In this document: positions 33,800 to 41,965 of the stretch, piece after piece
Position numbering within the stretch: the first letter of the stretch is position 1
Layout of the letters: each line of letters begins with the position of its first letter
DNA from: Treponema sp.
GTDB lineage: Bacteria; Spirochaetota; Spirochaetia; Treponematales; Treponemataceae
Direction: 5' to 3'
DNA length: 64,000 nt
Assembly: GCA_024693045.1 (NCBI GenBank)
Contig: JAILLQ010000033.1
Location: 33,283-97,282, forward strand
Notes under the pieces: generated by a model
What the model was told of the DNA's origin: nothing
The model's database searches: none
The model's input: only the letters and a program-made list of their open reading frames with translations
Program-made: the position numbers and the translations under genes

Positions 33800-34522
33800 C
33801 TATTTCGAAGAAAGAATTGTTAAAATTCCTAAAACTACTGCCGAAGAAGCCTCTGCAGCTGTTTTTTCATTGAAATTGTATGTTGTTTCTGCAGAATCAT
33901 CTGCGTTATCTGAAACACATCGCAAAATTAAAAAAGGAGTTTTATTCAAATAACAGGCATGGGCAATTGCAGCCCCTTCCATTTCTACACAGGCAGGCGA
34001 ACAATTTTCTATAATTTTAGCTTTTAAAGAAGCATCGGCGATAAACTGGTCACCACTGGCAACTCTACCTGTAATAATTTTATGCTCTTTTGCAGCTTCA
34101 CTTTGATTAAATGACTTTAGAGCAGCATCGATTAAAGTTTTATCGGCTTGAAATTCATAAACTTTCATCTGAGGAATCTGACAAATCTTATACCCCCAGA
34201 GGCTTGCATCCATATCATGATAAACTGCATCTGTAGAAGCAACCATGTCAAAAACCTTAAGTTCTTTTGCCATCGCTCCTGCAATTCCAGAATTTATTAC
34301 AGCATCAACACCGTACTGAATGATAAGTCTTTGTGCACATAAAGCAGCATTTACTTTACCAACACCACTTCTTACAACAACAGCTTCCATTCCGTTAAGT
34401 TTGCCTTCATAAAAAACAAGGCTGCCATTTTCTGATTGTTTTACGCTGCCATTCTTTTCCATTTCTGATTTAAGAATGCCAACTTCTATTTCCATTGCTC
34501 CAATAATACCTATTTTACGCAT
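33800..34522 (-). CDS. mtnN: 5'-methylthioadenosine/S-adenosylhomocysteine nucleosidase
   Basis: MTAN cleaves adenine from methylthioadenosine and S-adenosylhomocysteine, giving S-ribosylhomocysteine for LuxS. The 240-residue protein has the family start IGIIGAMEIEVGILKSEME with its catalytic Glu, VRSGVGKVNAALCAQ, GIAGAM, ATGRVASGDQFI-like ITGRVASGDQFIAD, CVEMEGAAIAHACY (ribose-binding Met-Glu) and RCVSDNADD with the catalytic Asp. It overlaps lspA by 8 bp. Together with luxS at 59 kb it completes the two-step SAH detoxification path. Confidence 0.95.
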   Translation of the reverse strand: MRKIGIIGAMEIEVGILKSEMEKNGSVKQSENGSLVFYEGKLNGMEAVVVRSGVGKVNAALCAQRLIIQYGVDAVINSGIAGAMAKELKVFDMVASTDAVYHDMDASLWGYKICQIPQMKVYEFQADKTLIDAALKSFNQSEAAKEHKIITGRVASGDQFIADASLKAKIIENCSPACVEMEGAAIAHACYLNKTPFLILRCVSDNADDSAETTYNFNEKTAAEASSAVVLGILTILSSK

Positions 34523-35045
34523 TACTTTTTCCTTCCTTTTTTAATGAAATAATAAAAGAAATTACAAGTAAAATTCCACAAATGACAACAGCCATATCAG
34601 CAACATTGAAAACAGGCCATCGTTCCAAGCCGAAAAGGCCATAAAATTTTACATCTATAAAATCAACTACACCTTCTTCTCTAAAAAAGCGGTCAATCAA
34701 ATTTCCGAAACCACCACCTACGATTCCACAAATAGCCCAGCGCTGAAGTTGAGTAAAATCCTTGTTTCTTAAGTAAACACAAATCACCATTATCATCACA
34801 ACAAGAGGAACCAAGCCAAAACAGAATCTTCTTAGAACCAGTGGAAGTCTTGAACCCATACTAAAAGCAACACCTTTGTTTGCCACATGGATTATTCGCA
34901 AGAAATCACCAAAATAAGTTGCTCCAATCGTACCAAGCTCAATATTTTTTACGATAAGACATTTTGTAACCTGATCTGCGATAATTACAAAAAGAGTCAA
35001 AGCAAATGGCAATAACAATTTTTTATCAAATTTTACTTTTTCCAT
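34515..35045 (-). CDS. lspA: Lipoprotein signal peptidase LspA
   Basis: LspA is the inner-membrane aspartyl protease that removes signal peptides from prolipoproteins at the lipobox. The 176-residue protein has four membrane segments and the catalytic blocks GGGFGNLIDRFFREEGVVDF (first Asp) and WPVFNVADMAVVICG (second Asp). NKGVAFSMG fits the conserved NxGxAF motif. It serves lipoproteins such as the CotH-like and GH25 proteins in this window. AAGGAAA precedes the ATG. Confidence 0.96.
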   Translation of the reverse strand: MEKVKFDKKLLLPFALTLFVIIADQVTKCLIVKNIELGTIGATYFGDFLRIIHVANKGVAFSMGSRLPLVLRRFCFGLVPLVVMIMVICVYLRNKDFTQLQRWAICGIVGGGFGNLIDRFFREEGVVDFIDVKFYGLFGLERWPVFNVADMAVVICGILLVISFIISLKKEGKSNA

Positions 35046-35057
35046 ATTTATTTCCTT

Positions 35058-35825
35058 TTATAAGTTAGTTGGAATGTCTATAAAGACAGTTTCCAATCCT
35101 AATTCCTTTTCGATTTTTTCTTTTACTAGATTTACACCAACAGTTTCTGTCTGATAGTGCCCCCCAGCTATAAAGTTAATTTTTGATTCCTTTATGTAAT
35201 GATAAAGCTGGTGCTCAATTTCGCCTGTAATATAAGCATCAAGCTCTTCTTCCACTGCCTGGCAAACATCGTCAGCGGCACCACCGGAAATTACCCCGAC
35301 AGAAGAAATTTGCTTTTTTCCAAAAGGTAAAACGGCAAGAGCTTTTTCACCAGATTTTAAAACTTTTTCAGCTAATTCTTCTACTGTTAGAGGTTCTGGT
35401 AAAATGCCTTTTACGCCAATTGTCATGCCGCGCCACTGACCAAAGGGTTCTGTATTTTGCAAATTAAGACGAGAAGCAAGTCCATAATTGTTTCCGTATG
35501 GATTATTTGCATCCAAAGGAATATGACAGGCATAAAGAGCCATATCATTTTTGATAAAAGGAGCTACTCTCTGGTAATGAGAATCTATGATAGGTTCACA
35601 GCCACCCCAAAAAAGCCCGTGGTGAACAAAAAGCAAATCAGCTCCAAGTTCAGCAGCTTTATTTGCGGTTTCTGCAACGGCATCTACAGCAAAGGCGATT
35701 TTTTTAATTTCCTTGCTGTCTGGGGCAGAATTCTGAATCTGAATTCCATTTTTGGAAACATCTGACATATAGTCTTCGATTTTTAGAAAACTTCTAAAAT
35801 ATTTATCAAGCTCATTCAGCGTCAA
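35058..35825 (-). CDS. Nif3-like dinuclear metal-centre protein (YbgI/YqfO family)
   Basis: A 255-residue member of the NIF3 family, hexameric proteins with two metal ions per subunit and no firmly established reaction; some are named GTP cyclohydrolase I type 2. Conserved features include KNGIQIQ, LLFVHHGLFWGG with the metal histidines, ALYACHIPLDANNPYGNNYGL, VISGGAADDV, DAYITGEIEHQLYH and FIAGGHYQTETVGV near the C-terminus. It lies 12 bp upstream of lspA and overlaps the upstream membrane gene by 14 bp, in a dense minus-strand operon. Confidence 0.9.
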   Translation of the reverse strand: MTLNELDKYFRSFLKIEDYMSDVSKNGIQIQNSAPDSKEIKKIAFAVDAVAETANKAAELGADLLFVHHGLFWGGCEPIIDSHYQRVAPFIKNDMALYACHIPLDANNPYGNNYGLASRLNLQNTEPFGQWRGMTIGVKGILPEPLTVEELAEKVLKSGEKALAVLPFGKKQISSVGVISGGAADDVCQAVEEELDAYITGEIEHQLYHYIKESKINFIAGGHYQTETVGVNLVKEKIEKELGLETVFIDIPTNL

Positions 35826-36903
35826 TAGAGTCTCCTTCTGTTTTAATTTCTTCTTCTTGATTTTTCTCGATTACAGGAAACTTTCCTATGATTTTTTTTG
35901 CAATATTTTCAACCGGAGAAATATATTTTTCTCTATTGAGTCCTAAATTATGAGCAATTACAGGAGCTGTATACTGAACAAAACCCAGCCCCGGAGTTTT
36001 ATATTCTTCAAAATCGCAAAGGTCGAAATTTAAAAGAACTTTTTCAGGATTTTTTAAAGCAAATTCTGGTATAGCGATTTTACTCATCCAGTCTCCAATG
36101 AGACAAACAGGCTTTTTATTTTCTCCCTGATCGGTCAAAACATAATCAACCATTACCTGACATTCTTTTTCGATATTAAAAGTATAGAACTGCAGCTGAT
36201 TTTCGAAATCCTGCTTTTCTAGGAATCTGTTTAACAAAAGGTAAAGGCGTCTGAAAAGTTTGTAATCTGCATAGTTATGACACCATTTTCCATCCCGGGC
36301 AAAGAATTCTGCCATGTAAACAGGATAACCATTTTTTGCCAGCTCAAATGCAAGTATTTTGTAATCGATTAAGTCAGCAGTTTTATCAGGAATAATAATT
36401 ATACTTTGATCTTTTATATTTTCCTTTTTTTCTGGAAGAATTTTTACAAGTTCACATTCAGCAAGTTCAAATGGAAGAGATTTTGTAAATCCATTGGTGA
36501 AATCGCCAGAAAGTCTTTCTGTTTTTTGAATAGCATCAAAATCTACAGCCTTAAAAAGAACTGGTCTAAAGACGAATAACAAGCCAGCACAAGCAATAGT
36601 AAGTAAAAGAATCAATATGGCTGCAATTTTGAATGCCATACTGTAGTGGTCAACAAAAAGCCCCGAAGAAAAGCGCAAAAGTGCACGGAAATTAGTAAAA
36701 AAAGCAAAGATTGAAATTATCAGTATTAAAAACGAAAAAACATCTACGCCCCAGGCAAAAATCTGCAAAACAGAAAAAATAACACTAATAGGTGCTAAAA
36801 ACGCAAGAGAGTCAACTTTTCCGTAACGTAAGAAAAAAATACGGCTGCAATTCAAGAAGAGCAGAAAGAGCACAAGCCATTCGCCCAAAACAGGATTTTC
36901 CAT
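35812..36903 (-). CDS. Membrane protein with alpha/beta-hydrolase-like soluble part, function unknown
   Basis: A 363-residue protein that I do not recognise. The first ~120 residues carry four hydrophobic segments (for example ILILLLTIACAGLLFVFRPV). The rest is soluble and looks like a degenerate alpha/beta hydrolase: SIIIIPDKTADLIDYKILAF, ELAKNGYPVYMAEFF and KPVCLIGDWMSKIAIPEFAL, where GDWMS stands at the place of a GxSxG nucleophile elbow but without the central Ser. It may be a non-catalytic relative. It sits in the operon of the Nif3-like gene, lspA and mtnN. Confidence 0.55.
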   Translation of the reverse strand: MENPVLGEWLVLFLLFLNCSRIFFLRYGKVDSLAFLAPISVIFSVLQIFAWGVDVFSFLILIISIFAFFTNFRALLRFSSGLFVDHYSMAFKIAAILILLLTIACAGLLFVFRPVLFKAVDFDAIQKTERLSGDFTNGFTKSLPFELAECELVKILPEKKENIKDQSIIIIPDKTADLIDYKILAFELAKNGYPVYMAEFFARDGKWCHNYADYKLFRRLYLLLNRFLEKQDFENQLQFYTFNIEKECQVMVDYVLTDQGENKKPVCLIGDWMSKIAIPEFALKNPEKVLLNFDLCDFEEYKTPGLGFVQYTAPVIAHNLGLNREKYISPVENIAKKIIGKFPVIEKNQEEEIKTEGDSIDAE

Positions 36904-36923
36904 ATATTTATTTTATTAGTATT

Positions 36924-37577
36924 TTATAATTCTAGCAACAAGTCGCCCAAGGCTGGTATATCTTCAACGATAAAGTCGGCTTTGTATTCTTCGAATTCGC
37001 TGCGGCTACCGTAGCCGTAAAGAACAGCAATTACTTGCAAACCATTTTCGTGGGCACCAATAATGTCGTTTTCCCGGTCGCCAACCATAACTATTCTTTG
37101 ACTATCTTTTGCAGAAAGGCCTGTTTTTTCCATTGCCCACGCTATTACCTGGGCTTTTTTACTGCGGGAAATATCCATTGTACTTCCGCCGATAAAGTCA
37201 AAATATTTTGCAAGGTCAAAGTGATTTACAACTACATTAGCCTGTTCTTCAGGTTTGCCAGTTGCAAGAACAAGATGTCTTCCTTCTTCCTTTAGCTTTT
37301 TTAAAAGCTCTGGAATTCCTGGGTAAGGTTTGTTGTTGTAAATACCTATATTAAAGTAATGCTCACGGAAAACTGCTATAGCTTCCTTGCATTGTTCTAA
37401 ATTAAAGCCGCAATATTTTGGAAGACTGTCCCAAAGAGCTGGTCCCAAAAAAGGCATTAACTCCTGATCGCTTTTTTCCAGGCCAAAATGATTTAACATA
37501 ACCCGTAAAGAATCATAAATTCCTGGTTGAGAATCAGTTAATGTGCCGTCTAAATCAAAAAAAATATAATCCTTCAC
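36924..37577 (-). CDS. HAD-family phosphatase, phosphoglycolate phosphatase-like
   Basis: A cytoplasmic HAD subclass I phosphatase of about 217 residues with motif I FFDLDGTLTDS, motif II LVLATGKPEEQ and motif III plus IV in RSKKAQVIAWAMEK...VMVGDRENDIIGAHENG. It has the Gph/PPase layout with a helical cap. I chose the GTG at 37577 as start: GGAG lies 6 bases before it and the protein begins MKDYIFFDLDG. A TTG at 37589 lacks a ribosome site. Substrate could be phosphoglycolate or pyrophosphate-type compounds; the sequence does not decide. It follows mnmE by 15 bp. Confidence 0.85.
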   Translation of the reverse strand: MKDYIFFDLDGTLTDSQPGIYDSLRVMLNHFGLEKSDQELMPFLGPALWDSLPKYCGFNLEQCKEAIAVFREHYFNIGIYNNKPYPGIPELLKKLKEEGRHLVLATGKPEEQANVVVNHFDLAKYFDFIGGSTMDISRSKKAQVIAWAMEKTGLSAKDSQRIVMVGDRENDIIGAHENGLQVIAVLYGYGSRSEFEEYKADFIVEDIPALGDLLLEL

Positions 37578-37592
37578 GCCTTGCTCCAAAAA

Positions 37593-38984
37593 TTATTTTC
37601 CTACACAGAAACGGCTGAAAATGCTGCCCAAAACATCATCCGCAGTAACTTCACCTGTAACCTCTCCGAGAGAATTCAAGGCTTCTTCCAAATCCTGAAC
37701 AACAGCATCAAGTGCTAAATCTTCAGAAGAAGTTTCAAGGGCATGATTTACACTTTCTAAAGCTTCTTCAACAGCAGCCTTTTGGCGAGCAGATCCCAAA
37801 CCAGCCTGTGTTCTTTCTGTAGAGAGTCCTTCAGTAAGTGCATCTTTTACTTTTGAATAAAGTTCCGCAAAACCACTTCCCTTCTTTGCACTGATTTTTA
37901 CTTGCCCTTTAAGGCATTTTAATTCTTCCTGCAATTGTGATGAAAGAGAAACTTCCTTTTCTGCAAGGTCACATTTATTCCAAATCAGTAAAAATGGTTT
38001 GGTACTCATTTTTAAGAAAAGCAAATCGTCTGCATTAAGAGAAAATCTTGCATCTACTAGATATAAAATTAAATCAGCATCCTCTGAAAGGGAATGAGTA
38101 AGATTTACTCCCTGAGCTTCAATTACATCATCTGTTTCTCTTAGGCCTGCTGTATCAAAAAGCCTAACAGGAATTCCGTTAAAATCTACCCAGCTTTCTA
38201 TCCAGTCTCTAGTTGTACCTTCAATATCACTTACAATAGCTCTTTCTTCTTTTAAAATTCCATTGAAAAGGCTAGATTTTCCGGCATTGGTTCTTCCGCA
38301 AAGAACAAGTCTGGCTCCATCCTGATACAACTTTTCTCCCTTCCAGGAATCATTTAGCTGCTGCAATCTGGCAGAAGCTTCCTGCAAATCCGAAGAATCA
38401 AAAGAATCTGCAATGGTTTCTTCATCTTCCGGATATTCGATTTCAACTTCGATAGAAGCTAAAGTATCTGTGATTAGTTTTTTTATGCTGTCGATTTCTG
38501 CAAAAAGATTTCCGGCTAATCGTCCTGCAGCACGGCTTCTGCTTTCACCGGTGTGGCTTTCGATAATTTCCTGAACAGCTTCTGCCTTTGTTAAATCAGC
38601 CTTACCATTAATAAAAGCCCGGAAAGTGTATTCTCCTCGCTCTGCCTGACGGAAACCATTTTTTAAAAGTAAATTCTGTATTGCCAAAACCACACCTGGT
38701 CCACCATGGCAGCAGATTTCAACCATGTCTTCACCGGTAAAGCTTTTTGGAGCTCTGTAAACTCCAAGCATTACTTCATCTACTTTTGCCTCCCCATCTA
38801 TAATCCAGCCATAAACCAAGCTGTTCCCTGCCGCTGAAGATAAAGCCTTTGGTCTGGAAAAGACTTTCGAAACTAAATCAATACAATTTTTTCCTGAACA
38901 GCGAACAATTCCGAGAGCAGCTGGTGATAATGCAGTTGCTACCGACGAAATAGGTTCTTCCGGTGCATACTTTGGATTAGGCAT
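37593..38984 (-). CDS. mnmE: tRNA modification GTPase MnmE
   Basis: MnmE, with MnmG, makes the 5-carboxymethylaminomethyl group on wobble uridine 34 of several tRNAs. The 463-residue protein has the N-terminal folate-binding domain (VRCSGKNCIDLVSKVF, YTFRAFINGKADLTKAEAV) and a central G domain with G1 GRTNAGKSSL, G2/G3 IEGTTRD and LFDTAGLRE and G4 WNKCD. The C-terminus ends in FCVGK, whose Cys is characteristic. It follows the DUF4015-type gene by 2 bp. Confidence 0.97.
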   Translation of the reverse strand: MPNPKYAPEEPISSVATALSPAALGIVRCSGKNCIDLVSKVFSRPKALSSAAGNSLVYGWIIDGEAKVDEVMLGVYRAPKSFTGEDMVEICCHGGPGVVLAIQNLLLKNGFRQAERGEYTFRAFINGKADLTKAEAVQEIIESHTGESRSRAAGRLAGNLFAEIDSIKKLITDTLASIEVEIEYPEDEETIADSFDSSDLQEASARLQQLNDSWKGEKLYQDGARLVLCGRTNAGKSSLFNGILKEERAIVSDIEGTTRDWIESWVDFNGIPVRLFDTAGLRETDDVIEAQGVNLTHSLSEDADLILYLVDARFSLNADDLLFLKMSTKPFLLIWNKCDLAEKEVSLSSQLQEELKCLKGQVKISAKKGSGFAELYSKVKDALTEGLSTERTQAGLGSARQKAAVEEALESVNHALETSSEDLALDAVVQDLEEALNSLGEVTGEVTADDVLGSIFSRFCVGK

Positions 38985-38986
38985 AA

Positions 38987-41386
38987 TTAATTCCTATTCA
39001 TTAATTTTACTTGCATTAAAGGTGTATAAACCATATCCGCAGAATCATATCCGTTGTCAGGTCCATTTTCACCATGCTGATAAACATTATTCAAAAGAGA
39101 AATTCCTCCATCTCTGAATTCAGGAGCCAGAGAAGTTCCGAAAGCAGGTTTTCTAAAATCAGTACTAGCTTCTTCGCAAGTTCCAATAAAAGGATCTTCC
39201 TCTTTTACATCTGGACAAAGCATATCGTAATTTCCGGCATTATTCCAATGCATATAACCATTATTTACAGAGTCTCTTACACCAAAAATTTCTTTTGTTA
39301 CATAATTTTTGTCGTAATACTGGCGGTCATAACTTACATTAAGGTAAAAAGTCTGAACCCAAGGGCGTACAACAACTTTATTTCTTGCCAAAATGGTATT
39401 TCGATAAGTTCCATAATAATAGATTCGATATGTTCTATCTGCAGCAGGAGGATAATTCATAAAGCTGTTTTCAAAATGACTTGGATAGAACATAGGTCCG
39501 ATAACATCAACATAATGAGCCATCATTTCTACATCCTGACCAGTTCTGGTGCCACTTCGATACCAACCGTTTGCACCATAAATATCAATTCCGATTGGCG
39601 CTTTTATATTTTCACGGGCATAACTCAAGAAAGAAACCAGGGCTGATTCTTTATCCATGCCTTCACTCTTCCAGCGATAAGAAGCCTGACGCAAATTATA
39701 GCCATCAGTAGGGAAACGAATATAATCAAACTGAATTTCATCAAATCCACGGGAAATCAATTCTTTTGCAATTGCAACATTGTATTCCCAAACTTCAGGA
39801 CAATAAGGATCAACCCAGTTTTCATCATAGTAAATTGTATTTTTACCAGTGACTTCTCCACTTTCTTCGTCGATTATGTCTTCGTATTCCTTGATACCAA
39901 GCCAAGGGGACTGAGTATTGTAATTCCAGACTGAATATTTTGAATTCCCGTACTTAGAAAGATTTCTGTCTTTAAAAACTACAATTCGTGCAACTAAATA
40001 AACATTATCCTTTTTGAATTCAGAAACAAAATGTTCAAGGTCGACTGCATATTGAGTAATTTTACCCTTCTGAACTACAAGAGGGTCTTTTGCATCATAG
40101 CGTAAGAGTCCGTAATCATCTTTCATATCGATTACGAGGCTGTTTAAATTGTTATCTTTTATGAGTTTTTTAAACTTGTCGATTCCAGACTGAAGTCGAC
40201 ATTGGTAAGCCGAAACATATATTGCCTTTCTAGCTTTAGCAGTTTCGCCGTAAGGAGAATTTACACTTCCTGGGTAAAGAAGCCAAAGTTCGTTCAAGCA
40301 GAGACCTTTTTTAGTTCCCGACATAGAATAAGGAATCCAGGCAGCCGCAATATCCCCAGGTACGCAAGCAAATGATTTTTCCCATTCTGTCTTTTCAGAA
40401 AGATTTGTAGAAATTTCATTTGTTTTTAAATCAAATGAGCGAATTCCTTCATTTACCGAAAAATAGAGTTTTCCATTTGAAGAAAAGATTCCATCAAAAG
40501 TTTCTGCAGGTTCACTTCCTTTGTAAATCTGCTGACCGCAGCGATTTGGCCAGTCAAATTTATAAATTCTTGGAATAAATGTATTTGTAATATACATTTC
40601 TACAAAATTATTTCCTTCTTCATCCTGACTAATCACTGGATAAATATCTGCAATTTCGTCAGGGCTAGTCATAGAAGGAAGCATTTCAAATCCTTTTGCA
40701 ACATCAAACCAGCTTGGTCTATTTGCATCAGGCTTTATATAACTGAGTCCAAAAATAGGATGACTCATAAATACAACTAATTCAGTTCCCTTTGTTCCGT
40801 CATCATATGTAAGGGGCATACTTCCAATGGCACAGGCTTTTACTCCAGGAGTTGCCCCGCTCATAGAACCGAGAGATCTCCAGTTTTTACCGCCATCCCG
40901 GCTAAGGTAAACCGCATCCTTTGTAGCAGTAACTAGCTGCAAAGGATTAAGAGGATTTGAACCTATATCCTTAAGTTCAGCAACCTGTTTTTCAAAAGTA
41001 ATATTTTGTCCGTCATATCGTTTTAATGTAAGAACAGGCAAACCTTCATTGCGCAATTCAAAATTTTCTAAGTCTGAAGAAAAGAGTATTCCTTTGCTGG
41101 TTCTGAAATACCAGTTTTCTATAATCTTACCGTCTTCGCCTAACATTTCTGTGCGTAAAATCTGCTCTACAGAACCTTCTGTCCAGAGAGGCATAGCAGA
41201 ATTTGCAGGTGAAATTTTAAAAAGGCCCTTTGAAGAAGCAACTAAGAAATTTTTTGTTTCTCCTGCGAGATCTTCTTCTTCTTTTAGTGTCAGTTTTTCT
41301 GGTATCTGATAAAGTGGTTTTACTCTTTTAGCATAGATATTCGATGCAATGGTTACTAGCAATAAACAAAATACAATCTTTTTCAT
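38987..41386 (-). CDS. Exported DUF4015-type putative glycoside hydrolase with beta-propeller-like N-terminus
   Basis: A 799-residue secreted protein. A Sec signal peptide (MKKIVFCLLLVTIASNIYA) precedes ~360 residues with sialidase/BNR-like strands, for example VYLSRDGGKNWRSLG near residue 160. A TIM-barrel-like domain of the DUF4015 type follows (from AIYVSAYQCRLQSGIDKFKK near residue 385). Its strands include NSLVIDMKDDYGLLRYD, FDEIQFDYIRFPTDG and GIDIYGANGWYRSG, with acidic residues at positions used by related glycosidases. Location is periplasmic or surface. Substrate unknown; a glucan or peptidoglycan-linked glycan is possible. Confidence 0.82.
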   Translation of the reverse strand: MKKIVFCLLLVTIASNIYAKRVKPLYQIPEKLTLKEEEDLAGETKNFLVASSKGLFKISPANSAMPLWTEGSVEQILRTEMLGEDGKIIENWYFRTSKGILFSSDLENFELRNEGLPVLTLKRYDGQNITFEKQVAELKDIGSNPLNPLQLVTATKDAVYLSRDGGKNWRSLGSMSGATPGVKACAIGSMPLTYDDGTKGTELVVFMSHPIFGLSYIKPDANRPSWFDVAKGFEMLPSMTSPDEIADIYPVISQDEEGNNFVEMYITNTFIPRIYKFDWPNRCGQQIYKGSEPAETFDGIFSSNGKLYFSVNEGIRSFDLKTNEISTNLSEKTEWEKSFACVPGDIAAAWIPYSMSGTKKGLCLNELWLLYPGSVNSPYGETAKARKAIYVSAYQCRLQSGIDKFKKLIKDNNLNSLVIDMKDDYGLLRYDAKDPLVVQKGKITQYAVDLEHFVSEFKKDNVYLVARIVVFKDRNLSKYGNSKYSVWNYNTQSPWLGIKEYEDIIDEESGEVTGKNTIYYDENWVDPYCPEVWEYNVAIAKELISRGFDEIQFDYIRFPTDGYNLRQASYRWKSEGMDKESALVSFLSYARENIKAPIGIDIYGANGWYRSGTRTGQDVEMMAHYVDVIGPMFYPSHFENSFMNYPPAADRTYRIYYYGTYRNTILARNKVVVRPWVQTFYLNVSYDRQYYDKNYVTKEIFGVRDSVNNGYMHWNNAGNYDMLCPDVKEEDPFIGTCEEASTDFRKPAFGTSLAPEFRDGGISLLNNVYQHGENGPDNGYDSADMVYTPLMQVKLMNRN

Positions 41387-41436
41387 AGTTCGATTATCGG
41401 CAAATTATAAGTTCAGTTAAGAGAAAAGAATATTCA

Positions 41437-41869
41437 GCAAAAAAACGAAAGTGGGTCCCAGCGACGGGAAAATCAGGAGTGGTGCTCCCGGTTTTAGGTA
41501 TTCGGGTCCTGCGGACTTTATTTCTTCGGACCGGGTCCTCCCTCCTGCATTTTCCCTGCGTCCCACTTTCGTTTTTTTGCTACTTTTTCTTTATGTGGGT
41601 CCCAGCGACGGGAAACTCGGGTGTGGTGCTCCCGGTTTTAGGTATTCGGGTCCTGCGGACTTTATTTTTTTCGGACCGGGTCCTCCCTCCTGCATTTTCC
41701 CTGCGTCCCACTTTCGTTTTTTTGCTACTTTTTCTTTATATGGGTCCCAGCGACGGGAAGCTCGGGTGTGGGGCTCCCGGTTTTAGGTATTCGGGTCCTG
41801 CGGACTTTATTTTTTTGGACCGGGTCCTCCCTCCTGCATTTTCCCTGCGTCCCACTTTCGTTTTTTTGC
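41437..41869. repeat. Three tandem copies of a GC-rich palindromic repeat (period 144-145 bp)
   Basis: Copies begin at 41451, 41595 and 41740, with periods of 144 and 145 bp. They are very similar apart from a few substitutions and one T-run length change. Each ends in CCCACTTTCGTTTTTTTGC (first copy 41562-41580). That 19-mer is the exact complement of GCAAAAAAACGAAAGTGGG at 41437-41455, so the array is bracketed by long inverted arms. Within each copy, GTGGG...GGGAAAAT can pair with ATTTTCCC...CCCAC, and CAGGAG with CTCCTG. The repeat is GC-rich in an AT-rich genome and fills most of the 579-bp gap between two minus-strand genes. No convincing protein is encoded. Confidence 0.88.
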
Positions 41870-41921
41870 ATATGGATCTACATCTCATTTTTTATGATTT
41901 GCTGGTTGTGTGTTTAGATAA

Positions 41922-41952
41922 AAAAAAGCCGAACTTTTTTCTAGTTCGGCTT
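41922..41952 (-). terminator. Intrinsic terminator of the HD-GYP operon
   Basis: AAGCCGAACT (41926-41935) pairs with AGTTCGGCTT (41943-41952) over 10 bp. A run of T follows on the minus strand, 14 bases after the stop at 41966. Confidence 0.88.
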
Positions 41953-41965
41953 AAATACGTATTAT

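Noticed and set aside
41437..41869. CRISPR array
   Set aside because: Units are ~144 bp and almost identical end to end, with no unique spacers; CRISPR repeats are 24-48 bp with different spacers.
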